From Trigonopsis variabilis (Eukaryota; Ascomycota; Trigonopsidomycetes; Trigonopsidales; Trigonopsidaceae), in assembly GCA_003707065.3 (NCBI GenBank), contig PPXM03000003.1:558001-622000 (forward strand): a DNA stretch of 64,000 nucleotides, written 5' to 3'. The notes beneath the pieces are model-generated. The model did no database searches. It was not told where the DNA came from and saw nothing but the letters and a program-made list of their open reading frames with translations. Position numbers and translations under genes: made by a program. Positions within the stretch are counted from its first letter, which is position 1. Every line of letters begins with the position of its first letter. This document shows positions 10,605 through 20,186 of the stretch, piece after piece.

Positions 10605-11764
10605 CTATGATTGAGATTTTTCCAAGAACTCTCTATTGAACTTGATCTTCTGTTCAGCTGTTAAAGGATAGGTATGTTCGGCGGCGGGGAATGACCCTGT
10701 TTTAACATCTGTAATGTAATTTTGAAATGCCTGGACCATGTTCGAATACATGCTGTCGTATTTCTTGACGAATTTTGGTGTATACTTTTCAAATGCACCA
10801 AGCATGTCAAGAGATACCAAAACTTGACCAGAACAGGATGGACCGGCACCAATGCCGATTGTAGGAATAGATAGCTTCAACGTGATTAACTCTGCCAGCT
10901 CCGCAGGAATCGCTTCGAGCACCAAGGAGAAACAGCCGGCTTCTTGTAAGGCTAAAGCATCATCTATGATCCTATGCGCGTCATTTATTCCTTTCCCCTG
11001 AACTCTAAATCCACCCATAGCCTTTGCTCGCTGAGGAAGAAGCCCTATATGTCCCATAACTGGAATGCCAGCTTCTGTGATGCGCTTGACAGTAGGAGCC
11101 ATCAGTTGACCACCCTCCAACTTCACAGCCTATATGTTAAAAATAACCGCATACAAGAATTGACTTGCATCCACTTTTCCAGATTGAATCATTCGAATTG
11201 ATGACTCCAGCCCTTGTTCAGCTGATAACTCATAAGAGCCAAACACAAGGTCGCCCACAAGCAAAGGATTTTTAGCCCCTCTTGCGGAGGCCCTACAATG
11301 GAACAGCATTTCCTAAAGTTAAGATGACCCATTTAATTTCAGAACCTACTTCTAAACTTAGTTGGTTGGTGTCCTGAGAGTCAATCATAGTCTTCATTTT
11401 TAACCCTACCTCATATCCGAGGGAAACTTGAGCCAGTGAATCTCCAACCAAAGCAATATCTATCCCAGATTTATCAGCAACTAATCCTGTCAAGTAATCG
11501 TAGACAGTTATCACCTAAGAGTCAGAGGCTTTCCATATCAGCAGATCATACCGTGATCTTCGTTCCTTTCTTATACAATTGATTGATTGTTCTCACAGTC
11601 ACTTTTCCACGGCTGGCGGGAGCACTATTTTCGACATAGGCACTGTCAGTGTTAGCATTATAATGGCTTTTCCGAGAGAAAACCAGTTTTCTCAATCCGA
11701 AATTTGATCTCCAAGGTCCAGCCCTATAGAGATGCATGGCATATTGCCTAGCATGGTGATTCAT
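10605..11764 (-). CDS. ECM31: 3-methyl-2-oxobutanoate hydroxymethyltransferase (PanB type)
   Basis: First committed step of pantothenate and coenzyme A synthesis: transfers a hydroxymethyl group from methylene-tetrahydrofolate to 2-oxoisovalerate. Exons in plus coordinates: 11552-11764, 11410-11514, 11350-11373, 11169-11312, 10605-11129; 336 aa in frame. PanB motifs in order: [76 protein letters not shown] and [10 protein letters not shown], where E is the catalytic glutamate. The third exon is a 24-nt microexon (DTNQLSLE). Intron 11130-11168 is GC-AG, required to rebuild VDAVKLEGG. The N-terminus ([16 protein letters not shown]) looks like a mitochondrial leader. An alternative frame-open start 39 nt upstream is not an ATG-certain choice. 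Confidence 0.93.
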
Positions 11765-12493
11765 ATGATGTATTATTATTAATTGGTGGATCAAATATAG
11801 CAAGAATGGAGAGCTTGCTAAATCTAACCAGTTCTTGGCACGTGAATGAGGAGTTACCAGCGGGATTTAGCTTCTAATTGCACCTTTCAGTCTAGTATAT
11901 ATAACATGGGTAAAAAATGTACGGCGAATCTATTAGTTACTTTTTCATGTAAAGTTTTGTTCTCCGTGTTCCATGTACTGAACCTTTGGTGTTTGAGTAC
12001 TGTGAGTAGTGTATTATTTCTCGTATCGATGTCGCACACAGGCTCGGACCACTATCGGTCTCCATCTAAGGCTATGCGGACTATGAAATCTTTCATGAGT
12101 TCAGAGATGCTTGTTTTATTGTGGCATGTAGCATACCCCTTTATGATACTATGAAGCCCTATTACAAAAGGCCTGAAGGACTAGATCATCTACTTGTGTC
12201 TTGCTTTGTCAACGAATCGATGTCGAGATGTTGGACGGTATACCGGGCTACGAATAGACACCTTATCTGGTTATGTTCACTCTCACATGCAAGGCTTTTA
12301 TGGTCACATGATACATACTAATGATCGCTCTCTGGTCTTCGTAGCATGTATAACTAGCCCGCCTTGGAAAGGAGAAGGGTTCTGATGTAACGATCGTTGA
12401 TATCTATAGGCTGGGAGAATGATTCATACTCTTGACAACCGGCACCCACTTCCCACCTTCAGATACGGAGCACAGTAACCCTACTTATCGAAG
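11765..12493. other. divergent intergenic region
   Basis: 729 bp between ECM31 (minus) and UBC8 (plus). Several short overlapping open frames exist (for example 11846-12154), but they lack domain features, signal sequences or plausible splice partners. I treat the region as promoters and leaders. Confidence 0.55.
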
Positions 12494-13443
12494 ATGAGGT
12501 ACGTCCAAAGAAACGACATCTTTACGGATTATGAGATCGACAACAAGACTGACATAGTGCTCTTTGGGGCGTTTTCTTTGCAGCTCTCCTAAGAGAAGAA
12601 TAGAGACCGATGTCATGAAATTGTAGGTAGCCGGATTCCCAACGCCACTGGACGATGTCTAACAAGGCTAGGATGATGAGTGATTACGATGTCACTTTAG
12701 TCAATGATAGCATGTAAGCTTGTTGGCGCCATTACGGTGTTTGACGGCGTTCACGATTCTGACTCGGTCTAGGCAAGAGCTCTTGGTCTGGTTCAAAGGA
12801 CCCGAAGACAGTAAGTACATGTGTCATTGTTTGCTGCTTTGGACGCATGGCTTCCCGAATGACCTGATTAACCACTATAGCTCCTTACGAAGGTGGTCAT
12901 TGGCAAATTCATGTCGAGTTACCAGATCAATATCCATTCAAATCTCCCTCAATAGGCTTTACCAATACCATTTATCATCCAAATATTGATGAATTGTGGG
13001 TATTCAAGGGAGCTATCGTAACTAACTATCCAGAAGCGGTTCAGTATGCCTGGATGTTATCAATCAAACATGGAGTCCTATGTTTGGTATGTCCGATTTC
13101 TATTCTCGAATTCTTTCTAACCTCAGACATGGTTAATATCTTCGAAATGTTTTTACCTCATCTCCTTCGCTATCCAAATCCAACAGACCCTCTGAATACG
13201 GATGCTGCAGATCTTTCCATCAACGAACCTAAAGTTTATGAGGCTAAAATTCGTGGTAAGTTGACAGCTTAACATTATAAGAGTTTATACTTACTTTTAG
13301 AATATGTGAAGAAGTATGCATCCTCACGTGCTGCTGTTGAGGAGGCTCAAAGTGACAGTTCTGATGAAGAAATGAGTTCCGTTGGCTCTATTGACGATGA
13401 ATCAGACGAAGAAGCAGCAGGGACCCTCATGTTGGATGCCTAA
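12494..13443 (+). CDS. UBC8: ubiquitin-conjugating enzyme E2 of the Ubc8/UBE2H type
   Basis: E2 enzyme; in yeast Ubc8 works with the GID ligase in glucose-induced breakdown of gluconeogenic fructose-1,6-bisphosphatase. Eight exons: 12494-12498, 12584-12622, 12672-12713, 12773-12810, 12881-12995, 13034-13086, 13127-13255, 13301-13443; 187 aa in frame. The first coding exon is only 5 nt (ATGAG), joined across an 85-nt intron to give [15 protein letters not shown], the family's conserved start. The UBC fold shows [34 protein letters not shown] and [13 protein letters not shown] with active-site C85. The tail is acidic and Ser-rich ([19 protein letters not shown]), as in human UBE2H. This is the most intron-dense gene here. 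Confidence 0.94.
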
Positions 13444-13954
13444 AATGGAAATTGAATAAATCAGCTAATTGGGCTTGAGAGTTACGCCTTGACGACTTTG
13501 CTGCATATGGTTCATCTTTGGGAGTTCTTGTTCTCTTTTATTTCGTTTTTAAAGTAGCTCTTCTGATATAATGGAAGTATGATGACTTAGCCGCCGTAAT
13601 TCTCATCTTCTTGCTCTTCGCCCGTAGTTATACCTCCCGTATCTCCACTCGTTCAATACTTTTTAATAGCAATGACAAAGAAAGCATATATCTCGTATTT
13701 AAAACAAAAGGATGATAGGGCTTTGGCATAGAACGGCTAAGAGATGAGGACTTACTAATCGTTACTACTCCCATCGATGACGCGTATAGGATTTATCTAC
13801 GTTTCCACCGTAAGCATCCGAGGCGAATCGCAAGTAGCAACTGGCAAGTCTAAGATTCTACAATGATTGATATCAGGAGACTTGGCCGATATCTGATCAC
13901 TGTTGTCTTGGTTTTTTTCTTTTGACATTCAAACGGAAACTCTTGGAGAGGGGT

Positions 13955-13984
13955 CCGGGGTTTCGGATAGAAGGGAAAGTGGGG
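13955..13984. promoter_or_regulatory. carbon-response cluster upstream of PCK1
   Basis: Within 30 bp lie CCGGGG (13955-13960) and GTGGGG (13979-13984), both fitting the Mig1/CreA consensus SYGGRG. Between them is CGGATAGAAGG (13964-13974), which matches 8 of 11 positions of the yeast carbon-source-responsive element bound by Cat8/Sip4 (CGGATGAATGG). The cluster is about 385 bp upstream of the PEP carboxykinase ATG. Binding is inferred from motif only. Confidence 0.4.
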
Positions 13985-14131
13985 TTGCTCAATGGATGAG
14001 GACGGGAATATCCGGTGAGCAGATGGGAAGATTCCGAAGAAGACGCGGCAGCTAAGCCAGGTCGTGACTGAAAAGGGCCGGCAAGGCCTGTTGACCCGCA
14101 GAATGTGCTAGGAGAGAATCGGTAAGTGGAA

Positions 14132-14261
14132 CGGAATTAATCGGAACAGGCTTCATGCTAATCCATAAGAGGCTACTGAATATGGAGTAACCTTATTTAT
14201 ATGGAACATATGGCATAACTTACAAGAAACAGTGGCACAAGCTTGTCGGAAGAAATCGGAA
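14132..14261. promoter_or_regulatory. paired CGG-N7-CGG direct repeats in the PCK1 promoter
   Basis: Two exact CGG-N7-CGG direct repeats, each extended to CGGAA-N5-CGGAA: CGGAATTAATCGGAA at 14132-14146 and CGGAAGAAATCGGAA at 14247-14261, 115 bp apart. A single TTCCGA (inverse TCGGAA) is at 14032-14037. Read on the other strand this is CCG-N7-CCG, the site described for the zinc-cluster pair AcuK/AcuM that activates gluconeogenic genes, including PEP carboxykinase, in Aspergillus. Function here is inferred. Confidence 0.55.
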
Positions 14262-14315
14262 TTTTACCCCGCAAAGTTGGTTCCCATTATGTCAAGAAGG
14301 ATCGTTAATCACGGA

Positions 14316-14322
14316 TATAAAA
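14316..14322 (+). promoter_or_regulatory. TATA box of PCK1
   Basis: TATAAAA, 45 bp before the ATG, followed by a G-rich segment. Few other genes in the window have such a clear TATA box, in line with a strongly regulated promoter. Confidence 0.6.
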
Positions 14323-14366
14323 GGGGACAATTATCCTCTTAGACAGCTATATTCTACTCGATCACA

Positions 14367-16028
14367 ATGGCTGCTGTGAATAAGACCAAACTCCATCCTA
14401 CTGGTGTTGTTCCAGATACTTCAGAGCTTGAAGAAGAACTCTATGACACCGCTCACATTGACTACTCGAAAGTCCACATTGATCACAACCCCTCTGTCGC
14501 CTATTTGTACGAGGAAGCACTGGTCCACGAAACTGGTTCCGCTATCTCTTCAACAGGCGCTTTAATTGCTTCTTCTGGAGCCAAGACTGGTCGATCTCCA
14601 AAGGATAAGCGTATCGTCGATGAACCCGGCTCGAGCAGCCGAGTGTGGTGGGGACCTGTGAATAAGAAACTTCCTCCTGAGGTCTGGAGAATCAACCGGG
14701 AGCGAGCAGTCGATTATCTCAATACTCGTTCTCGCCTTTACGTCATTGATTGTTTCGCTGGCTGGGATCCTAAATATCGAATCAAGGTCCGTGTTGTCTG
14801 CGCTCGTGCTTACCATGCTCTTTTCATGAGAAACATGCTTATCCGTCCTACTGAAGAAGAATTGGCCAACTACGGTAAACCAGATTTCACCATTTACAAT
14901 GCCGGTGCATTCCCTGCCAACAGATTCACCAGTGGTATGACTTCGAATACCTCTGTCGCTATCAACTTCAAGGATATGGAAATGATTATTCTTGGTACCG
15001 AGTATGCCGGCGAAATGAAGAAAGGTGTCTTCACTGTCATGTTTTATCTGATGCCTGTCAACCATAACGTCCTCACCCTCCACTCCTCTGCTAACGAAGG
15101 TGAGAACGGTGATGTCACCTTGTTCTTCGGTCTTTCTGGTACGGGCAAGACGACTTTGTCGGCTGATCCCCACCGAAGCTTGATTGGTGATGATGAACAC
15201 TGCTGGAGTGATCATGGCGTTTTCAACATTGAAGGAGGTTGCTACGCCAAGTGCCTTGGTCTTTCTGCTGAGAAAGAGCCAGATATTTTCCACGCAATCA
15301 AATTTGGCTCCGTTCTTGAGAATGTTGTTTTCGATGAGCAAACTCGAGTCGTGGACTATGATGATGCTACTTTGACCGAGAACACCCGATGCTCTTATCC
15401 TATTGAATACATCCCCAATGCACAAATCCCTTGTCTTTCAAGTGCTAATCCCTCTAACATCATCTTATTGACCTGCGATGCTAGCGGTGTCCTCCCTCCT
15501 ATTTCGAAGTTGACCAACGAGCAAGTTATGTATCACTTTATCTCGGGATACACTTCCAAGATGGCTGGTACCGAAGAAGGTGTCACTGAACCTGAAGCTA
15601 CTTTCTCTGCTTGCTTTGGTCAACCTTTCTTGGTTCTCCATCCCATGGAATATGCTCGAATGCTCTCTGACAAAATCACCAAGCATAAGGCGGATGCCTG
15701 GCTTCTCAATACTGGCTGGACTGGACAGTCTGTCACTAATGGTGGTTCTCGTTGCCCATTGAAGTATACTCGAAAGATCTTGGATGCTATCCATTCTGGT
15801 GAATTAAAGAAGGCCGAATACGAGACCTTCCCCATCTTCAACCTCCGCGTTCCTAAGGCAGTTGAAGGTGTTCCCTCTGAAATCCTCAACCCTACTAAAT
15901 CATGGACGACCGGAGTTGCTCAATTCACTGCTGAGGCCAAGTCTCTTGCTTCTAAATTCCACAGCAACTTTGAAAAGTACAAGGATCAAGCTACTTCTGA
16001 GGTTATTGCCGCTGGTCCGGCGGTATAA
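14367..16028 (+). CDS. PCK1: phosphoenolpyruvate carboxykinase (ATP)
   Basis: Converts oxaloacetate plus ATP to phosphoenolpyruvate, the entry step of gluconeogenesis; cytosolic. Intronless, 553 aa, the usual length of fungal ATP-type enzymes. Visible motifs: [12 protein letters not shown] (substrate loop, near residue 70), [20 protein letters not shown], the P-loop GLSGTGKT at 255-262, and the metal/nucleotide segment LIGDDEH. It uses preferred codons (GCT, GTC, CTT, AAG) more strongly than its neighbours, a sign of high expression. The 920-bp upstream region holds a TATA box and motifs for carbon control. Long open frames on the opposite strand (for example 14562-15425) are shadows of this codon bias. 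Confidence 0.98.
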   Translation: MAAVNKTKLHPTGVVPDTSELEEELYDTAHIDYSKVHIDHNPSVAYLYEEALVHETGSAISSTGALIASSGAKTGRSPKDKRIVDEPGSSSRVWWGPVNKKLPPEVWRINRERAVDYLNTRSRLYVIDCFAGWDPKYRIKVRVVCARAYHALFMRNMLIRPTEEELANYGKPDFTIYNAGAFPANRFTSGMTSNTSVAINFKDMEMIILGTEYAGEMKKGVFTVMFYLMPVNHNVLTLHSSANEGENGDVTLFFGLSGTGKTTLSADPHRSLIGDDEHCWSDHGVFNIEGGCYAKCLGLSAEKEPDIFHAIKFGSVLENVVFDEQTRVVDYDDATLTENTRCSYPIEYIPNAQIPCLSSANPSNIILLTCDASGVLPPISKLTNEQVMYHFISGYTSKMAGTEEGVTEPEATFSACFGQPFLVLHPMEYARMLSDKITKHKADAWLLNTGWTGQSVTNGGSRCPLKYTRKILDAIHSGELKKAEYETFPIFNLRVPKAVEGVPSEILNPTKSWTTGVAQFTAEAKSLASKFHSNFEKYKDQATSEVIAAGPAV

Positions 16029-16358
16029 GGCATTTGTTGAGTACAGGTTAGGCAGTTCATTGGTTAAAAGTAATCCACTTCGTAGATGTTGATGATTATC
16101 ATATGGGATTGTCCTCTTTTAGTGCCCTCATGCATATTCGCCTATCCTTGTCAGCCCTTGTTGAAATCTTGATAAGCTCTGTAGAAATATCTGGCGGGAA
16201 AGATCTTCTTGCTTGATAGCTGGGGTGTCTTTTGGTCTCTAATTAATGCATTTATTTGAATTCTCTTGACCTTTGTAAGTCTACAGGATTTGCCATGACG
16301 TGCTGTAACGTCCCAACAAGATATCGCTTGCCACAGGTCCTCGAGGCGGATCCCTAGC
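16029..16358. other. intergenic region
   Basis: 330 bp after PCK1 and before the F-box gene on the same strand. It would hold the PCK1 3' UTR and a short promoter. Nothing else is visible. Confidence 0.5.
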
Positions 16359-17162
16359 ATGGATGGAGGAGGCGAACGGTTCCCGATCCTGGGCCTTCCG
16401 GATGAAGTGCTGATTACTATTCTATCCTGTCTAGAATTCTGTGACTGGTTGCAGTTTTCGCTTGTAAGTCGGGATATATCCAAAGAGCGAACTGACTGTT
16501 AGGTATGTCATCGCTTTCGGGATATTGCGAACGATAGATATGCTCATTGCATCAGGAGGGCCATTGCAAAAGAGGAATTGTCGCATAAAATAGACAAGCG
16601 AGAGCTGAGCAGTGATGTAAAGAGGATAATTTATTATAATACCCCTCTCAGCCGATTGCAGCTGAGAATAGTCGGTTGTATGATTAATCGAAAGCTTAGG
16701 GGACGACCTTCTTTGGACGAATTGGTTGTCCGAACTAATATTTTTCCATGGCTTCCCGAAATGATGGCCCCTACGACGATTTGGGAAAGGGGACGACGGC
16801 TGGAGCGGGAGAAGACGAAGGACACTATTGCAAGATTCATCCGTCAAGAGGTAGAGTTACTACAGAAGCAAGGAACAGGTGCGAGAGCATCATATCTTTG
16901 TAGAAAGAGAGGTGCTGGTCCTGATATGGGAAGTTATTGCATGGCTGAATATTCGACTCCGAGCGTGGAGAGTGTAGTTCGGAGGTTTCGATGCCGTGAG
17001 AGCAGAGCAAATGAAGCTCCGGTGAAGTATGGCAGCAAGATAGACAAGCGACGAGAATATTGGTTCTCAGATTATATGGAGCTGCAGCGAAAGATGGATA
17101 ACATGCCTTCCAAGGCTAGGATCACTCAACTACGGAGGGTTTTTGAAACGCTTGAGATCTAG
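16359..17162 (+). CDS. F-box protein with an RPEL-like motif
   Basis: Substrate-receptor candidate for an SCF ubiquitin ligase. Exons 16359-16463 and 16503-17162, 254 aa in frame, intron 39 nt. The F-box spans about residues 9-50: ILGLPDEVLITILSCL joins FCDWLQFSLVCHRFRDIAN across the intron. After it, residues 96-112 read INRKLRGRPSLDELVVR, a good match to the RPEL motif (R-P-x-x-x-E-L after basic residues) that binds G-actin in other proteins. The remainder is Arg/Glu-rich and helical, with no WD40, LRR or Kelch repeats. The intron falls in the F-box at the position where phase-0 splicing restores LVCHRF. The target is unknown. Confidence 0.78.
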
Positions 17163-17281
17163 TTTGAGAGTGTGCTGGGAAAGGCGTTTACGAAGTACAA
17201 CGGACGGTGATGGATGGCCAAGCGACACTAACGCTCACTCTTTAATTGTTTTGTTCATATAATCGATTAGCACAAGTTGGA

Positions 17282-18081
17282 TTATTCTTGATCTTCGTCA
17301 TCTAAATTTTTAGCGAGACCTTGTTCCTTTAATAGCCGGTCGATTTCGGTGGGCTTCCATATATGATTGTAGACTTTTCCCTTAGAGTCAATGCCCATTG
17401 TAGCGAACTCAACTAGAAAATTAGATATTATAGAGCTAATAAAGTCTTACTTTTCTCACTGGTCAGCTGGTTATTATCCATTGTCTTACTCAAAACCTTG
17501 ATTGCAAGATCGATTGCTTCCTTCAGAGAAGAATCGCTATTATATTCTTGTTTGAGCAAAGTCTGTGTAGTAGAATTATTAGCACCGACACTTGTAGCTT
17601 TCCACCCTCCAAAGTTGCCAGAAGGATTCGATTGATAAAGTTGAAAGCCCAAATCCTCATCCCAGCCGGCATAAATAAAGGAAACTCCAAACGGACGTAA
17701 GCCTCCATGTTGAGTGTAGCCTTGTTTAAGGTCACACAGTCGATTGACGAGATTCTTACAGGGAATTTCGGAGTCGTAAGTCTGCAGATAATTCTGGGCA
17801 TAAACCCTGGCATAATTGACAAGAATACTGGCATCAGCTGTGATACCCGCGACGGCCGCGAGCATATGGTCGTATAAAACGTATATCTTTTCCGATGATG
17901 TATCTTGCTCCAGTAATTTGGATGTCACCTTTCGCTCTGCAGCGAGAACAATACCATCTTTAGCTAGAATCCCAATCGCCGTTCCTGCATGCGAAATCGC
18001 CTCCATGGCATACTCAACTTGATACAATCTCCCTTCTGGTGAAAATATAGTCGTTCTTCCATCATATCGTCGACTGCCCAT
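17282..18081 (-). CDS. PRE9: 20S proteasome subunit alpha type 3 (Pre9/PSMA4)
   Basis: Ring subunit of the 20S core particle; its N-terminal tail helps form the gate. Exons in plus coordinates 17451-18081 and 17282-17412; 253 aa; intron 38 nt. The alpha-subunit signature is at the very start: [27 protein letters not shown]. That string is longer than one motif, the core being [16 protein letters not shown]. Then follow [16 protein letters not shown] and [17 protein letters not shown]. These match the alpha3 subunit better than the other six. The second exon starts with IEFATMGID and ends in an acidic tail (LDDEDQE). The second in-frame reading through the intron stops at once, supporting the splice. 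Confidence 0.95.
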
Positions 18082-18780
18082 GGTTGTTAACTGTTAGAAT
18101 TGCTCGCTTGCTCGCACGCTAGTTAGTTGGCAACAGAGTGGCGTTCTGCTCCCAACTTTGTGGAATTTGAAGCTCTAGATACTACTAATTTCTCATGGCT
18201 CTACTAATACCTCATTTGAAAATAAATTTTTATGTTATTCAGAATGGACTTGTTTTTTCTGGTGCCCTCGATTGTTGAGTCATTTCTTTCGCGTAACGGA
18301 GGGGCGACTGAGTTATTCTTCGAAGGCTCTGCGTAGTTGAGAATTTCAATGATAACCATCCAAGAAACAGTTTTATATTTGAATCAATTATGCCAACAAT
18401 GCTATGAAAGTCCCGTCCTAGAATTCGATGCGGTTGCTTTCTCGATCAGAAGGTCGGTTTCGGTTTGTGAAATGAGATGAATATTGTGCCCAGACTAGTA
18501 TAATCGCAGAAACAAAGACAGTGACAACATCTCACTACTCAGGAGAACGCTGATTAAAAGGATGCTTGAACTGTGAGAACTGGAAGGAGCACTTATCGTC
18601 ACTCCCTTTGTTCATCTATGATATAGGATCAAACCTGTATAATAAAGCTAGAAGGATTTTATGGAAGATCTTTAATTGAAGGATGAAGGGCGATTGGTAC
18701 TGCAAGCTAAATAATACATAGATTTTCCAAGTCTAATTTTTCCCTCTTGGGCAAAATCAGTGAAAAGGAAACACATGAAA

Positions 18781-18812
18781 GGATTTCACAGAGGGGATTT
18801 CACAGAGGGGAT
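18781..18812. repeat. 14-bp tandem duplication
   Basis: GGATTTCACAGAGG occurs twice in direct succession (18781-18794, 18795-18808) followed by GGAT. The copies are identical, so the duplication is recent or conserved. It is non-coding. Confidence 0.85.
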
Positions 18813-19184
18813 CATTAATCAGCTAACAACCAATGCGCTCTGTACCGGGATTTCTCTCCGAATATTCATGAATAGGGAAAACTTTATAATAGGACTCACT
18901 ATCTAGTGTGTCTCGTTTAATGATCAAGGACATCCTCCCATTGTGAGAGGCGTCCTGCAAATTATATTCATCATTTAGGTCCAGAGGGTCAATAAGTCGG
19001 AAACGACACGAAAGTGACAAAATCGAGGAGACATTATGTTTGGGATTTTTCTAAGGGCGCCAGGTTTTTCCTGCATGATGTAGTCAATTATGGCCATTCC
19101 AGGAATATGATGTTTGCCTGTGGGCTCTTACAATTATGACAAATTATCCGACACGCCCGAATACTTAAGCTTAGCGAGGAGGCC

Positions 19185-19190
19185 TATAAA
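19185..19190 (+). promoter_or_regulatory. TATA box
   Basis: TATAAA, 57 bp before the candidate start of the secreted-protein gene at 19242. Similar spacing is seen at the wall-protein gene at 38597. Confidence 0.45.
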
Positions 19191-19241
19191 TGATAGAAGA
19201 TGGGTAGCTTTTAGATGCATCGTCAGCAATCTCAGTGTACG

Positions 19242-19772
19242 ATGCGCCTCAGTGTTTGTGCTATCTTGGTTGTTTTTCCTCTTATTGATGCTCGATGTCA
19301 CTGGGGATCCTGGCAAAGAAATTCTGACTGTTGGCATGGTCGAGATGGCTGGAGACGTGGGTGTCACCCATCTCCTGATAAGGGCTTGAAATCTACTGCT
19401 GTTTCCCATAGCATGAAATCCAGTGCTCCTTCCCAGAGCTCTATTGGGAGATCCTGCCGAGGAAGAGGCTGTTTCCGAATGTGCGAAGTTGGAGATGATG
19501 TTTATCTCACCACTTCGACTGTGACTGTCCTTGGTGAGGCTGAGGCTACACCATCTTTGATTTATAGTGAAGAATATTACGTTGATCCTTATGTCTACTC
19601 TCTTGAAAGCATCGTTGTCCACGCTGGAGTCACTAAGACTGAGACCCTCACTGTTTCTGAAACTGACGTGCTTACTCTTGTCTTTGCGACGACCACTGTG
19701 TACGGACCCGAGGCGACTATTGTATTGGATAATGTGGCTCTTCCTACAACCACTCTTTCAAGCCTCCATTGA
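19242..19772 (+). CDS. candidate small secreted protein
   Basis: Open frame of 176 aa from the ATG at 19242; nine more codons lie upstream in frame. Residues 1-17 (MRLSVCAILVVFPLIDA) look like a signal peptide. The first half of the mature part is Cys/Trp/Arg-rich (CHWGSWQRNSDCW; CRGRGCFRMC). The second half is Thr/Val/Glu-rich (VYLTTSTVTVLGEAEA, TKTETLTVSETDVLTL), as in fungal surface proteins. No C-terminal hydrophobic GPI signal is present. No family recognised. Antisense and other-frame open stretches overlap it, and I cannot rule out an intron in the middle, where the composition changes abruptly. Confidence 0.5.
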   Translation: MRLSVCAILVVFPLIDARCHWGSWQRNSDCWHGRDGWRRGCHPSPDKGLKSTAVSHSMKSSAPSQSSIGRSCRGRGCFRMCEVGDDVYLTTSTVTVLGEAEATPSLIYSEEYYVDPYVYSLESIVVHAGVTKTETLTVSETDVLTLVFATTTVYGPEATIVLDNVALPTTTLSSLH

Positions 19773-20186
19773 GCGGATGAAATGTCCGATGCGGAACGTG
19801 AGACTTCCGAGTAAAGGTTGTTCTCAAATGACGCGCCTTTATCTTTAGTTGATTATTCCGCAATTGCCTGCTAGAACGATGTATCAGTACTAATGACTTT
19901 TTGCCTTTTTGAGATATTTCACTCATTCCTCATAAACATTCTCGTCACGATGAGATCGCAATTTTAGGAAAGTCGCTCGTAAAAGTTTCAACTATGATCG
20001 TAACTATTGGAACAGAAAAGCATCACTTGGTAAAAGTCATGAGAGTCCCGGAGTGGCCTTTCAGTGTAACGGTACCCCGACTCATCTATATTTATTTAAG
20101 CTATTGTCCTTTCTCGCTTAGCCAGATTCTTTTCTTTCATTTCGGTTTAGAAAGTTGCGGTAATTCGTTAGTCTATCGTGAAGCCT
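19773..20186. other. intergenic region
   Basis: 414 bp between two plus-strand genes. T-rich towards the right end. No gene or RNA seen. Confidence 0.5.

Larger units (their letters stand above)
18082..19241. other. 1.16-kb gene-free region
   Basis: Between the PRE9 start on the minus strand and the candidate secreted-protein gene on the plus strand. AT-rich, with a 14-bp tandem duplication at 18781-18812 and a TATA box at 19185. A 65-codon open frame on the minus strand (18823-19020) has no ATG at a useful place. No RNA gene was recognised. Confidence 0.5.

Noticed and set aside
11846-12385. Cluster of overlapping short plus-strand frames
   Set aside because: No domain, no signal peptide, unlikely composition; region reads as a divergent promoter.
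14562-15425. 287-codon open frame on the minus strand
   Set aside because: Shadow of the strongly codon-biased PCK1 gene; no domain features.
18823-19020. 65-codon minus-strand frame
   Set aside because: No ATG at its start and no neighbouring exon that extends it.
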